Of a stretch of 64,000 bases of DNA, positions 26,354 through 37,400 are shown one piece after another. Every line of letters begins with the position of its first letter. Within the stretch, counting starts at the first letter, position 1. The position numbers were made by a program, and so were the translations under genes. Under the pieces are notes generated by a model that worked only from the letters and a program-made list of their open reading frames with translations, was not told where the DNA came from and ran no database searches. The DNA comes from Gammaproteobacteria bacterium (lineage in GTDB: Bacteria > Pseudomonadota > Gammaproteobacteria > JAADGQ01), in assembly GCA_015490755.1 (NCBI GenBank), contig WFXF01000086.1, forward strand, positions 1 to 64,000, given 5' to 3'.

Positions 26354-27511
26354 ATGAACAATGATAAAAAATCACAAAAAAATAACACACAGGACTTCTC
26401 ACCATTCATTGCATTAGGTGACCCGGTTTTAGGTGATCCGGAAAAAAAAACACTTTGTGATGTGATTGATAGTGGCTGGCTCACCATGGGTGATCGAGTA
26501 GCCACTTTTGAAAAAGATTTTGCTACACTCCACGGAGTTAGCGATGCAGTTGCAGTGAACTCTTGCACTGCAGCGCTACATTTATGCCTTGAGGCGCTGG
26601 GTGTTGGTGACGGTGATGAAGTGCTCATTCCATCACTCACATTTGTAGCCACTGCAAATGCTGTTTTATACAGTGGTGCCAAACCTGTATTTGTCGATAT
26701 TAACAACATATCGTCACCCCATATCTCTCTGGATGATGCCGCCACTAAAATCACATCCGCCACCAAAGCCGTTATAGTGATGCATTATGGCGGTTATACC
26801 GTTGACCTGCCCGCATGGCGAAAATTTGCCGATGACCATAATTTATTATTAATTGAAGATGCAGCTCATGCTCCCGCAGTGAGACTTGTCGGCCAACTCA
26901 GCGATGCAGCCGCATTCAGTTTTTTCACCAATAAAAATATGACGACATCTGAAGGCGGCATGGCCGTTGCACGTAACGCCGAAGTGCTCAACAAGATTCG
27001 CCAGAAACGCAGCCACGGAATGACCAGCAGCACTCTGGACCGACAACGCGGCCATGCCTTCTCATATGATGTGATCACACTCGGTTACAACTATCGTATG
27101 GACGAGCTACGTGCAGCCATGGGTCTGGTGCAATTAGCCCGGCTGCCTTCGTTTAACCGTCAAAGAAAGGTTCTCACAAACCATTACCGACAAGTGTTTC
27201 AGATCAATCTGTCTGAGGTCAGTCTGCCTTTTACTACAAACCATGAAACATCGGCACACCTATTACCTGTCATTTTGCCTGAATATAGTAATCGGCAAGA
27301 TATTATGTCTCAACTTCGTCGTGCTGGTGTCCAGAGTAGTATTCACTATCCACCCATACACCATTTCAGTTTTTATAAGAAACTGACGCCTGATGTGACG
27401 CTGCCGCATACTGAGGAGTTTTGCTCGAGAGTTATCACACTCCCACTCCATCCGGCACTATCAAAAAGTGATGTTGAATATGTCGTTGACACACTCACAC
27501 AAGCGCTATGA
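26354..27511 (+). CDS. DegT/DnrJ/EryC1-family sugar aminotransferase
   Basis: The 385-residue PLP enzyme has the family opening PFIALGDPVLGDPEKKTL, VAVNSCTAALHLCLEALGVGDGDEV, the IEDAAHA segment, and the PLP Lys in SFFTNKNMTTSEGGM (about residue 196). NYRMDELRAAMG and the C-terminal HYPPIHHF are also diagnostic. It transfers an amino group from glutamate to a nucleotide-linked keto-sugar. Together with the SDR and nucleotidyltransferase genes just upstream it forms an amino-sugar donor pathway. Confidence 0.92.
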   Translation: MNNDKKSQKNNTQDFSPFIALGDPVLGDPEKKTLCDVIDSGWLTMGDRVATFEKDFATLHGVSDAVAVNSCTAALHLCLEALGVGDGDEVLIPSLTFVATANAVLYSGAKPVFVDINNISSPHISLDDAATKITSATKAVIVMHYGGYTVDLPAWRKFADDHNLLLIEDAAHAPAVRLVGQLSDAAAFSFFTNKNMTTSEGGMAVARNAEVLNKIRQKRSHGMTSSTLDRQRGHAFSYDVITLGYNYRMDELRAAMGLVQLARLPSFNRQRKVLTNHYRQVFQINLSEVSLPFTTNHETSAHLLPVILPEYSNRQDIMSQLRRAGVQSSIHYPPIHHFSFYKKLTPDVTLPHTEEFCSRVITLPLHPALSKSDVEYVVDTLTQAL

Positions 27512-27538
27512 TTATGGCTCCTCTATGATCACCAAGAG

Positions 27539-29005
27539 ATGAATAACCAGTATAAGCGCACCCTGGATATCACCATGGCTGCAATCGGTCTGTTGATTGC
27601 GCTGCCTTTCGGTCTGCTTATTGCCATTGCCATCTATATCGAAACGCCTGGCTCCGTTATTTTTTCCCAAACAAGATTGGGGCTGCATGGCAAATATTTC
27701 AAAATGCATAAATTCCGTAAATTTCCCCTTAACTGGAAAACAGCAGGGCCAGGAGTCACTGTTTCGGGTGATGCCCGAATGACTCGTGTGGGAAAACTAC
27801 TGGAGCGCTCCAAGCTGGATGAATTGCCACAACTTTGGAATATTTTGGTCGGTGAAATGTCATTTGTCGGCCCACGCCCGGAAAGCACTCGCTATGAAGA
27901 TCTGTTTACCGGCCACTATCGACAAGTACTAAATTATCTACCCGGCATATTTGGCCCCAACCAGATCGCTTACCGCAACGAATCCGAACTCTATCCTGCC
28001 GATGAAGATGCAGAAGAGTTTTATCGACGAGAACTGTTCCCCAAAAAAGCAGACAATGATATTACCTATTTTCGTGAAGCCACTGTTTTAAAAGATATCA
28101 AGCAGATCGGTCAGGGGATATTTGTCAGCTTAATTGGCACGATTAACTGGGTCGGTTTTATTAGAGAGAATAAAACACTCCTGTTTATGGATATTGTATT
28201 AACTAACCTGGCCTGGTTCATTGCTAATATTTTCTGTTTTTCAGGTTTTCCTGTTGCCAGCAACAGCACCATCTTCTATCACGGTCTATGGCTATTTCCA
28301 TTATTGGTCATCAGTGGGAAATTTATTGGTCGCTGTTATATGAGTATTAAACGCTACTTTTCACTCAAAGATGCACTGCACCAAGCTGCTGTTATCAGCA
28401 CTGTTTTACTCATTGGCTTTGGATTACTGCATTACAATATAGGCTCATTTCAATGGTTACCTCTCATGCCAATGTATTGGTTTCTATTGGTTTCACTATT
28501 AACGACTCCATATATGTTGCACCGAATGCGCTTCGAAAAACAACATATTCTATCTATTGAACAGCCTCGAAATATACTGATTTATGGTGCCAACAGAAAA
28601 GGAGTGGCACTTGCTCATTGGCTTCACCACGGTTTAGTCAAATCATCTTTGCTCGGCTTTTTAGATGATAAGCCCAAATTAAGAGGTCGGCGCGTATTTA
28701 ACTACCAAGTCATGGGAAGAGAGAGTGATATTCCAACTCTGCATGAAGTCCATGGTATTAACGAAATCTGGCTCATGTTTAGCCCTAATAGTGACAAACG
28801 AGAACGCCTCAAAAAAGTATGCAGTGAACTGGATATCCATTTAGTCTATTTACCTTCCGATATTCCAGTTATGCTTGACCGGCGAATTCCGGGAGATCGC
28901 AGAGTTCATAAAGGGTCTACAGCTCTTAATAACATAAGGAAAAAGGATAGACGCAATACTAATCAATTCCCTCCCCAAAATAGTGAGCCCCATGAATCAA
29001 TATAA
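27539..29005 (+). CDS. Initiating sugar-phosphate transferase with permuted domain order
   Basis: The 488-residue protein has the polyprenyl-phosphate hexose-1-phosphate transferase catalytic domain at its N-terminus: membrane helix at 12-32, KMHKFRKFP, the Asp-Glu dyad in KLDELPQLWNILVGEM and FVGPRPES (to about residue 210). After this come four membrane helices (about 215-335) and a Rossmann-like domain (ILIYGANRKGVALA near 350, LLGFLDDKPKLRGR near 380). In WcaJ/WbaP-type enzymes the four helices and Rossmann domain precede the catalytic part; here the order is reversed. It starts repeat-unit synthesis by loading the first sugar phosphate on undecaprenyl phosphate. Confidence 0.87.
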   Translation: MNNQYKRTLDITMAAIGLLIALPFGLLIAIAIYIETPGSVIFSQTRLGLHGKYFKMHKFRKFPLNWKTAGPGVTVSGDARMTRVGKLLERSKLDELPQLWNILVGEMSFVGPRPESTRYEDLFTGHYRQVLNYLPGIFGPNQIAYRNESELYPADEDAEEFYRRELFPKKADNDITYFREATVLKDIKQIGQGIFVSLIGTINWVGFIRENKTLLFMDIVLTNLAWFIANIFCFSGFPVASNSTIFYHGLWLFPLLVISGKFIGRCYMSIKRYFSLKDALHQAAVISTVLLIGFGLLHYNIGSFQWLPLMPMYWFLLVSLLTTPYMLHRMRFEKQHILSIEQPRNILIYGANRKGVALAHWLHHGLVKSSLLGFLDDKPKLRGRRVFNYQVMGRESDIPTLHEVHGINEIWLMFSPNSDKRERLKKVCSELDIHLVYLPSDIPVMLDRRIPGDRRVHKGSTALNNIRKKDRRNTNQFPPQNSEPHESI

Positions 29006-30002
29006 ATATGGTTTTACGGTTTTTACTTCCGTCTACAATCGAGCAAACACCCTGCATCGCGTATTTGATAGCTTGATGATGCAGACATTCAGGGACTTTG
29101 AATGGATCGTCATTGATAATGGTTCAACAAAAAATTGTGAAGAACTTAAAGCTCTGGTTGAAGAGTGGAAAAACAGAGCAGATTTTCCAATCAGGTTTAT
29201 TTTACTAAAAAAAAATATCGGCTGGCATGGTGCCTTCAATCATGGTGTCGAAAAAGCTCAGGGTGAGCTGTTCTTTAATATGGATTCTGATGATTCCTGT
29301 AAACCCAATGCACTGGAGCGCTTTAAAAGCCACTGGACTCTTATCCCCGACAATATCAAGGAACAATATTCAGGTGTCACAGGGCTTTGCTGCGATCAAG
29401 CCGGAAATTCCATCGGCAACCGATTTCCAAAAGATAGTATCGATTCAAATGCACTGGAAATAAAATATAAATATCATGTTAGTGGAGAAAAAAAAGGGGT
29501 AATAAAAACAGATATTTTAAAGCAATTCCCTTTTCCAGATTTTGAAGGAAACTTTGAGACGGATATTATCTGGCGAAAAATCAGCCACAAATACAAAACC
29601 CGCTATATCAATGAAACACTTGTTACATGGTATATAAATGAAGAGGGGCGTACTGACCAACTATCATTCCATTCCAGAAAAAAGCAGGCCGCACCAGGGT
29701 TAAGCATGGCACATAAAGAGGTACTCAATAGCGATATAAGCTGGTTTTTATACGCTCCAAAAGAGTTTTTTCGATCCAGCATTCATTACACCCGATTTTC
29801 ACTTCATGCAGACATCAACCTGATAAAACAACTTAACAACCTAACCAATGTCTTTGCAAAAATTTTATGGCTTGGCATGCTACCTGCTGGTATCTTTGTT
29901 TTCCTCAAAGACAAACATAAAATTTTTAATTTTCATGGTGATAAAACTGCTGTAAAACCTGATACAGAGAATAAGCATCACGGTGACCGGCCAGCTCTCT
30001 AA
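28992..30002 (+). CDS. Glycosyltransferase family 2
   Basis: The 336-residue GT-A protein has [20 protein letters not shown] at its N-terminus, [11 protein letters not shown], and the metal-binding MDSDDS near residue 97. The ATG at 28992 overlaps the last 14 bases of the initiating transferase; a GTG 9 bases earlier is the alternative. It is the last gene of the polysaccharide locus, and its final 77 bases overlap the end of the convergent apeB gene. Confidence 0.88.
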   Translation: MNQYKYGFTVFTSVYNRANTLHRVFDSLMMQTFRDFEWIVIDNGSTKNCEELKALVEEWKNRADFPIRFILLKKNIGWHGAFNHGVEKAQGELFFNMDSDDSCKPNALERFKSHWTLIPDNIKEQYSGVTGLCCDQAGNSIGNRFPKDSIDSNALEIKYKYHVSGEKKGVIKTDILKQFPFPDFEGNFETDIIWRKISHKYKTRYINETLVTWYINEEGRTDQLSFHSRKKQAAPGLSMAHKEVLNSDISWFLYAPKEFFRSSIHYTRFSLHADINLIKQLNNLTNVFAKILWLGMLPAGIFVFLKDKHKIFNFHGDKTAVKPDTENKHHGDRPAL

Positions 30003-31224
30003 TAGAGTGCATGGCAAAGGTCGGCACACCAATATCCAGTGTTTTAATACCAACACCACTCGCTGTGATTGGCCCAATCGTCGAACCACACCCCATATCA
30101 CTACGCACCACAAAGCTCTGCACAGGCACTTGCACCTGTTCACACAGATGGCGAAACAGTGCCGCTGTTTCACTATTTGATGCATAGCGCTGATTTGCAT
30201 TCATTTTTATCACAGGCCCCTCATTAAGTATCGGCCCATGGTTTGCGTCATGTTTTTCTGAAAAGTTGGGGTGCACTGCATGCGCATTATCAGCTGAAAT
30301 CATTACTGAACGATCCAGCGCTCTTATCTGATTTTCGCCCACTCCGCAAATGCGTGAAAGCACCGATTCAAGAAAAGGGCCTTGCGCTCCACAAGCCGAA
30401 GCACTGCCCACCTCTTCATGATCACTGCATACCATCAAGTTACAGTGCTGATTATCTGTTCCTGATTTAATCAAGCTACTCATCAACGTATAACAGCTCA
30501 ATAAATTATCCAGCCGTGCACTGGCAATAAACTCTTTATGCAAGCCAATCAATGCGGGCGGCTGGGTATCATAAAGACTGATCTCATAATCAAGTATTTT
30601 TGCCACATCGCTGGATCTATCCTGCTCCAGTAATTGCTGAAGTAATAAATCATGAAAGTCAGATTGGTTGCTATTTTCTGATAAAAAAAGCAGCGGAGGC
30701 AGATCTTTTTGTGGATTAATAGTGCGGTTTTTATTTGCATTATTATCGAGATGAATGGCCAAACTGGGAATCACAGCAATAGGGCTTTTAAAATCAATCA
30801 ATGCATTTCCCAGTGAACCTTGAGCGGTCAAGTAACTCACACGCCCGGCCATTGAAAGGTCACGATCAAACCATGGGTTTAAAAGCACACCGCCGTAGAC
30901 CTCAACGCCTAACTGGTAATAACCACACTTTATAATTTCAGGCAACGGCTTAACTTTTAAGCATGGACTGTCGGTATGTGCTCCGGTCATTCTAAAACCG
31001 GATTCAGCAATATCTCCATAACCCATAGTAAAAGCTATAATTGAAGAGTCATTGCGTATTACAAAATAACGGTGACCCGGTACAAGCCTCCAGCAATCCG
31101 CTTCATTCAAACGTTCAAACCCGGCTGATAAAAACTGCGAAGCCATTGTTTCGACGGCATGAAAAGGTGTAGGAGATACCCCCAAGAAGTTCAGCAAATC
31201 CTGGTTAAACTGACTGTTTTTCAT
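29926..31224 (-). CDS. apeB: M18 family aminopeptidase
   Basis: The 432-residue metallopeptidase carries the M18 motifs: [13 protein letters not shown] (metal His/Asp, about 80), CSDHEEVGS (catalytic Glu and metal ligand, about 265) and [10 protein letters not shown] (about 312), with GSTIGPI near the end. It removes N-terminal residues, usually acidic or neutral, in the cytoplasm and is dodecameric in characterised relatives. It is convergent with the polysaccharide operon and overlaps its last gene by 77 bases. Confidence 0.95.
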   Translation of the reverse strand: MKNSQFNQDLLNFLGVSPTPFHAVETMASQFLSAGFERLNEADCWRLVPGHRYFVIRNDSSIIAFTMGYGDIAESGFRMTGAHTDSPCLKVKPLPEIIKCGYYQLGVEVYGGVLLNPWFDRDLSMAGRVSYLTAQGSLGNALIDFKSPIAVIPSLAIHLDNNANKNRTINPQKDLPPLLFLSENSNQSDFHDLLLQQLLEQDRSSDVAKILDYEISLYDTQPPALIGLHKEFIASARLDNLLSCYTLMSSLIKSGTDNQHCNLMVCSDHEEVGSASACGAQGPFLESVLSRICGVGENQIRALDRSVMISADNAHAVHPNFSEKHDANHGPILNEGPVIKMNANQRYASNSETAALFRHLCEQVQVPVQSFVVRSDMGCGSTIGPITASGVGIKTLDIGVPTFAMHSIRELAGHRDAYSLYQVLQQFYHHEN

Positions 31225-31457
31225 TATTGGATCTTTTTGGCTCTATGTGAGTAAAAAGTGCCAAGTATACCTAAAAACCTATATAAACAAAGGTGTTAAA
31301 ACCACTATTTATTTGAATATTATTCATTAAAAATAAGTGACTCCTCCCCTTTGTGATTAACCTCACAGAGCAATAGATAACCTCACCTCAGTAAGCCTGA
31401 CCGCTCTGCGAGATAATAGATCTCAAGTTGGGCATTTAAATAGTTGAGGTATTTAAA

Positions 31458-32297
31458 ATGTTGAAGTCACTTATCAGTTCTACACCAAAATTAGTTTCTG
31501 TTATTGCACTATCAAGCACATTAATCGCTTGTGGCGGCGCTGAATCAGTAGCAGTCAACTCAACCTCTAATGGACTCCAGGCCAGTCTGACTTCTAACAA
31601 CAATAGCCTTGATCTGAGCGGCACTGTCGGTGACAGCCCTATTATCAAAGCCAACATCACGATCAAAGATTCAAACGGTAACATAGTGGCTACAAGCATC
31701 AGTGATGATAGCGCTCACTACTCAGTAAATATTCCTGAAGGTACGAGCTATCCCCTGATTGTCTCTATTGATGGCGGTATTAATACCGTGACTAACGAAG
31801 CACCTTTGTTTGATATGGTTTCAGTGATTGAAAATAACAGTCAAACCACTGCAAATATTAACTCTTTCACCACACTGATCACCCACAGCGCACAAGCTAT
31901 GGGCGGTGCTTTAAATCTTCGTAATATCAGCCTGGCTAAATTACAGATCACCAACTCTGTAAATTTTGGACTGAACAACGATATACTGCTTGATGTTGTG
32001 GCTTCACAAATCAACGAAGAAAACGTAGCATCATTTGTAAAAGCCAGTGTCACTTTAGGTGAGTGGTTAAACCGCACATATATTACGCTATCAGCTGAAG
32101 ATCAAAGCTGGACTCAAGAGAAGTTAGTTATAGCGCTGGCAGCAGATTTAGTAGATGGCACACTGGATGGAAAAGGCGCTGAAGGTTCTGATGCGGTTGT
32201 TGCAGCAACGGCCAACATACTGTCTGCACAAGTTCTGGTTGAAAACTTGAGCCAATCTCTTCAGGTGACTGATATCAATGTGATGACTTCAATCTAA
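31458..32297 (+). CDS. Lipoprotein with the domain also fused to the multicopper oxidase
   Basis: The 279-residue lipoprotein has a signal ending in LIACGG. The body begins with a beta-rich segment (LDLSGTVGDSPIIKANITI, then DSNGNIVATS), a TTLITHSA segment and a C-terminal LVDGTLDGKG. The same order (LSGSVFKG, DAAGNVLAS, TTLLAKM, LSDGELDG) is present in residues 25-240 of the oxidase at 1924, so the two share a domain. GAGG precedes the ATG by 8 bases. No function can be assigned; it is a cell-surface or periplasmic lipoprotein. It is divergent from apeB. Confidence 0.75.
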   Translation: MLKSLISSTPKLVSVIALSSTLIACGGAESVAVNSTSNGLQASLTSNNNSLDLSGTVGDSPIIKANITIKDSNGNIVATSISDDSAHYSVNIPEGTSYPLIVSIDGGINTVTNEAPLFDMVSVIENNSQTTANINSFTTLITHSAQAMGGALNLRNISLAKLQITNSVNFGLNNDILLDVVASQINEENVASFVKASVTLGEWLNRTYITLSAEDQSWTQEKLVIALAADLVDGTLDGKGAEGSDAVVAATANILSAQVLVENLSQSLQVTDINVMTSI

Positions 32298-32670
32298 AGC
32301 AAGTGCATTTGGTTTTATCATGATACCTCCAATGCTGTTTTTTCTGCCAGTTCAATCGACCTATCCAGCCGTCCACTTGACTCGGCAAAGCACTCAACCA
32401 GCACAGAAACCACTCTCCTAGGAGCCTGTTGTATTGAAGACAATAAAAATGATCGCAGCTAACAGACCCAGTAAAACAGGAGTCCATAAAAATAGTGAAT
32501 TATTTTTTAACATTGCATCTCGGACTCTCTCCTGTGAGGCAGGCACTCAACGATCCTTATTCAATTAAGTAATAATTCCTTTCTCCATTAACGGCCTTGC
32601 AGAAAGCAGCTTGAATCTGAATGCGTTAATATCAGAGCTTCATTTTTTAGCACAAACTGGCTTAATTCAC
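32298..32670. other. Gap with possible gene remnant
   Basis: This 373-bp gap upstream of lptM holds no strong gene. On the minus strand 32418-32513 encodes a 31-residue peptide with one membrane helix (VLLGLLAAIIFIVF). A shifted frame just downstream reads coherent helical sequence (LVECFAESS, IELAEKTALEVS) to a stop at about 32321. This may be a decayed or frameshifted small membrane protein gene. Confidence 0.3.
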
Positions 32671-32799
32671 ATGAAAACAGATCGTTTTATAATTTCTCTG
32701 ATTTTTTTCTCTCTAATCGCTATGATGCTCATCGGTTGCGGGCAAAAAGGTGACCTTTATTTGCCATTTGAAACTGAAAACTCAACAGACAATCACTAA
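32671..32799 (+). CDS. lptM: LPS translocon maturation chaperone-type small lipoprotein
   Basis: The 42-residue lipoprotein has a hydrophobic signal ending in LIGCGQKGDLYLP, the invariant motif of the LptM/YifL (LppL) family in which the lipidated Cys is followed by GxKGxLYxP. ATG 32671 is preferred over an upstream in-frame start, which would put 20 extra residues before the signal. LptM assists assembly of the LptD/LptE outer-membrane LPS channel. The position directly upstream of lysA is the usual one in gammaproteobacteria. Confidence 0.9.
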   Translation: MKTDRFIISLIFFSLIAMMLIGCGQKGDLYLPFETENSTDNH

Positions 32800-32811
32800 T
32801 AAATCATATTT

Positions 32812-34056
32812 ATGGATTATTTTAATTATAAAAGCGGACAACTGTTTGCTGAAGATGTCGCACTACAAAAAATTGCCGAAGTGCATGGCACACCCTGCTA
32901 TGTTTACTCCCGCGCCACTCTAGAGCGACACTGGCATGCATTCAACAATGCATTTGAAGAGCATGAACATCTGATCTGTTATGCCGTTAAAGCCAACTCT
33001 AATATTGCCGTACTCAACCTGTTAGCGAGACTCGGTTCAGGCTTTGATATTGTATCGGGCGGTGAGCTGGCTCGTGTGATACGTGCAGGAGGTGATCCCG
33101 CCAAAGTCGTATTTTCCGGTGTGGGAAAACGTACCGATGAAATTGAGCAAGCACTCAAAGCTGGTATTCACTGTTTTAATATCGAATCAATGCCGGAGCT
33201 TGAGCGCATTAATACTATTGCAAGACAGCTAGAGTTAGCTGCACCTGTATCACTGCGTGTTAATCCTGATGTCGATGCTCAAACTCACCCCTATATCTCG
33301 ACAGGCCTGAAAGAGAATAAATTTGGTGTGGATATTAAACAGGCACCTGAACTCTATCGCCATGCAGATTCACTATCAAATATTAACGTCATTGGAATTG
33401 ATTGCCATATTGGGTCACAGCTCACGGATATCGCTCCATTTATTGATGCCCTTAGACGTATCACCCATCTTGCCGACCAACTCAAGGCCGATGGCACCCA
33501 GATTAGACACCTGGATTTAGGGGGGGGGCTGGGTATTTCCTATCAAGACGAAACACCTCCGCAGCCCCATGAGTTAGCAGCAGCAATAACAAAAGAGATA
33601 AGCGGCAAAGATTATAAAATTATCATCGAACCGGGAAGAGCCATTGTCGGTAATGCTGGTGTATTACTCACTCAGGTAGAGTATATCAAGCAGGGTGATA
33701 AAAATTTTGCAATTGTTGACGCTGCAATGAATGATTTAATGCGTCCTGCACTTTATAGCGCCTGGCAAGAAATTGTACCTGTACAAAAAAAAGGTGAAGG
33801 CCAAAAACAGTTTTATGATGTTGTCGGACCCATTTGTGAAACAGGAGATTTTCTGGGGAAAAATCGAGCACTTGATATTCAACAAGGTGACCTGCTTGCA
33901 ATCCGCTCATCAGGCGCTTACGGATTTACCATGAGTTCAAATTACAATACTCGCACTCGCATCGCCGAAGTGATGGTCGATGGTGATACCATGCATTTAA
34001 TCAGACAGCGCGAAACGATTGAGTCGCTCTTTGAAAACGAGCACCTTTTACCATAA
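32812..34056 (+). CDS. lysA: Diaminopimelate decarboxylase
   Basis: The 414-residue PLP enzyme of fold type III has the PLP Lys in CYAVKANSN (about residue 61), GSGFDIVSGGEL, HIGSQ, the phosphate-binding LDLGGGLGI, IIEPGRAIVGNAG and the active-site GPICETGDFLG. It converts meso-diaminopimelate to lysine, the last step of lysine synthesis. It lies 12 bases after lptM. The usual follower dapF is not present; a small gene of opposite strand comes next. Confidence 0.96.
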   Translation: MDYFNYKSGQLFAEDVALQKIAEVHGTPCYVYSRATLERHWHAFNNAFEEHEHLICYAVKANSNIAVLNLLARLGSGFDIVSGGELARVIRAGGDPAKVVFSGVGKRTDEIEQALKAGIHCFNIESMPELERINTIARQLELAAPVSLRVNPDVDAQTHPYISTGLKENKFGVDIKQAPELYRHADSLSNINVIGIDCHIGSQLTDIAPFIDALRRITHLADQLKADGTQIRHLDLGGGLGISYQDETPPQPHELAAAITKEISGKDYKIIIEPGRAIVGNAGVLLTQVEYIKQGDKNFAIVDAAMNDLMRPALYSAWQEIVPVQKKGEGQKQFYDVVGPICETGDFLGKNRALDIQQGDLLAIRSSGAYGFTMSSNYNTRTRIAEVMVDGDTMHLIRQRETIESLFENEHLLP

Positions 34057-34106
34057 TGCCACTTAGGAGGTGTTAAAGTACCCACCCACAAAAGTAGCAA
34101 ACCTAT

Positions 34107-34295
34107 TTAAGAACAAAGCATAGGGGGCAATTCAACACTTCGAACTTTACCCAGATCAAGCCAATCAAAATTCATACCATCATAATCACCGATTGAACCG
34201 CTCACTTCATGGTATTCATTTTCTCCTGTCATAATCAACACTTCACAATCTTTCTCACAGCAAATTATACGTGTGCTCGTTTCTACCTCAAACAT
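34107..34295 (-). CDS. Small protein of unknown function
   Basis: The 62-residue acidic product has a CCEKDC cluster near residue 12 and no signal peptide. AGGAAGG lies 5 bases before its ATG, a strong ribosome site, which is the main argument that it is real. No family is recognised. It lies alone between lysA and the pilus operon. Confidence 0.5.
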   Translation of the reverse strand: MFEVETSTRIICCEKDCEVLIMTGENEYHEVSGSIGDYDGMNFDWLDLGKVRSVELPPMLCS

Positions 34296-34413
34296 TGACC
34301 CTTCCTGCTTTGACAGTTTAAAAATAAAACACCTGAACTACCCTTATTATTGCGGCATTTGTGCCTATTGTTTTAAGTCACACGTCACAAAATGGAGAGT
34401 TCATAACCACTCC

Positions 34414-37400
34414 TTATTGACTCACTACTGCTGACGAATCTGATTTTTGCTTCCAGTACGTTTTTTGAATAGGCTCAAGATCCAAACCATCAATCAAATC
34501 TGTCCCTGACAACGCCATCGCACCATCACCTCCGTCTTCATCGGTTAATACAATGGTAACTTTTGGAGAGATGCCACTTTTTGTTAGAGCCTGTGAGCGA
34601 TCGGAACGTACCAGGTTATCCTCTGCTCCCAAGCCATCACGGTTTGCAGTAGGTGTTGCATCAAAAACACTGATTGAATAAACCCTCGATGTACCTAGCT
34701 GAGACGCAGCACATGCTTCTGTTGTTGAAATCACTGCGGGTGTATAAGTGGTAAATAATAATTGATTTTTGTATGTAATCGATTCAGCCAGTACTTTTTC
34801 TCCAATATATGAAGCATCTGGCTCATTAAGTTTGATATACCAACCCTGCTTGGATTTAAGCAAAGCACTCTCTGTTGCCTTGTTAGCACCTTCCCCCACC
34901 AGATTCATCGTAGCATCGTATAAATCACTTTCAGTGGCTTTATACGCAGCGTAGTCTGATGGTTTCTGCTCAACATTAGGGTCACGCAGCAGATAAAATC
35001 GATCTTCAATTACTTTATTTAGTGGGTGCGCCCTAAATCCGGAACCAATTCCGAGCGAGTAATAGAGCGCGCCTCCATAACGTACCATTGACACATCAAT
35101 GGCGTTATAAAAACGCCGGTTATTTGCTTCATCATTTCCACCGAAAGCACCGATCACGCCACCTGCCACAAGATTAGCTGCGCCGCTATTATTTTCATTA
35201 TCAATATCAAAGCGCCAGATTTGTCCATGCATATCACCGATAAACAGAGTATCTGAATAACCGTCCTGATCACTATCAACCACACGAACATCCGCTGGCA
35301 AACTATAATCCATATCAGTCAACACCAGATCTGCGCTCGCTAAAGAAGCCCACCACAATCGCTCACCCGTTTGGGCATCAATGATATAAAGGGCGCGACC
35401 TTCATCATCGGTGACAGGTATCGTAGCGTCATCCTGGTCAACGTCATAACCTCCGCCAAAAATAAGCACATTTTTATCAATGCCATTCAACTTGATCTTG
35501 CCTCGCACGGGTTTTGACCATGTTTGTGCCAATTCGGAAAAGTCACCACTGCCCCCCTGAATTGTCCACATGAGCTTGGGTTGGCTGCGATCCGTGACAT
35601 CCAGTGCGTAATAGTTTTTGCCGCCACGACGCATTCCAACGTACAAGTAAACAAAATCACCGGCAGTTGATGTGCTGATTACACCATCATCATTGGCATC
35701 ATTACGCCAGATAGTGATATCACCGTCCAACCCGTAAGGATGCGGTGTGGAACTTAGATTGTCATAAAACAGGCGTAGATTGGGTAATAGCTCTTTGGGT
35801 ACAAATGAGAACACTTCACTGCCATCATCAGTATCAATTGCAGTTAAATAACCTTCATTGGTCGCCATATAGAGTGTGATATCAGGTGATGTGGAAGTGC
35901 CGCCGTAGGTCACTAATACCGGTTTGCTATGTATTGGATCACCCATCTCTGTTCTGGCATCAGTCGTCGATGAATCACCGTCGGCATCCTTCACATCAAT
36001 ACCGCTGGCCCATTTCAGCAAGTCAGTACGATAAGCATCTGTTTCACTGCTAATATCCAGCAACCCTTTAGTGATGAGCGTATTGGAATAGCTTAATGGA
36101 TGTGATGTCAGGCTCACCGCCCCAGTAATTGGATAACTGCCGGTATAGGTATATACATTACGACTGCTGGTAAGTTCGTTGGCCGCTCCTCCCTTACGAA
36201 CGTCTTTACCATCCACAGCTGCAGACCACAAACTGATCGCACTCTCTTTAAAAAAACCGGTGGAAGTATCTACCGCCAAATCACCATTAGCATCGACAAT
36301 TTGATTATTATTTATACCATAGCGTTTTAGATTACCACTCCATTTTGGATCATCATCCGGTTTAAACATCGCAAAATAGAGTTCACTGTTGTGTTTCAAA
36401 CGGTTAAATTGATTGACGGCTGTTGCAGGAGAGACGAATGATGACTCGGTATCCGCCACTTCTCTTAAAATGGCATCAAATGCTGTTTTTAATTGAGATG
36501 CTGTATCCGCCGTATAAAAACTGCCGCCTCCTTCTGTAGCCATATCCCGTAGCCATTGACTCGAAAAGTTAAAGCCGATTGTATAGGTTTTAATCGTCTG
36601 ATCATTATCCATACCTGTGGTGATTTGATCTTCTTCATTTAAAAACTTTACTATTTCATGACCACATTTTTGATTTCCTGAACCGACACAACTATTGGCA
36701 ATCATGGCTTCTATTTTACTGCTTGATGAGTTATAGCTTGCTGCACCATCAGTCAGCATGACAATATAGTTAGCCTGGCAGGTATCTGTAATTGGAGAGA
36801 TGTATTGCGGGTTGCCTTGAATCTCTTCGCTGGCACATGCTGTTACACCTGGATCATCATCGCTACAGCCAACAGGTTGATAAAGTGTTCCACCTGTATA
36901 AGAGGCGGGATGACTCACACGTGTTTTACTTTTATCAGAATTACTGCCCAAACCTCGAGTTTTACCATAGTCAACCGCCTCACCACGGTAATAGAGCGCT
37001 GCTTCATACAAGCTATCAACAATGGGGGTTCCCCCTTTGTGCTGAAGTTCATTGACCAATTCAACCAGACGATCTCGAACTGTTTTTTCTGTGCCTCCCC
37101 CATCTCCGCGATACATCACCACCAGTTGTGGTGCCGCGCCCGCTTCACCGTTATAGGATTCTACCGTTCGCCTGCCGCCGCCTGTGATCACAAATGACAT
37201 TGCATTACCCGCAATCCAACCACTTCTGGATGTGATTTCACTAATAATTGCACTCAAGTCAGGTGATGTTAATTTTGTATTGACTGATAAGTTGGGCAAG
37301 CTATTCCAGACGACTGAAGCGGCTGTGGTTGAGCGATTGCTCACATTGCCAGAATCAGCCGTATTGTATGCAGCCGCATTATCATGTGCTTCACCCCTAA

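Noticed and set aside
5054-30002. Exosortase (XrtA/PEP-CTERM) polysaccharide system
   Set aside because: The asparagine synthase and paired deacetylases recall that system, but no exosortase, PrsK/PrsR pair or PEP-CTERM protein is present in the window.
31225-31457. Possible c-di-GMP riboswitch in the apeB/lipoprotein gap
   Set aside because: Short AGAGC/GCTCT pairing and repeated TAACCTCAC are present, but the conserved GEMM core is not.
36805-37197. A 130-residue plus-strand open frame
   Set aside because: Antisense to the VWA portion of PilY1; Cys/His-rich composition is typical of such shadows.
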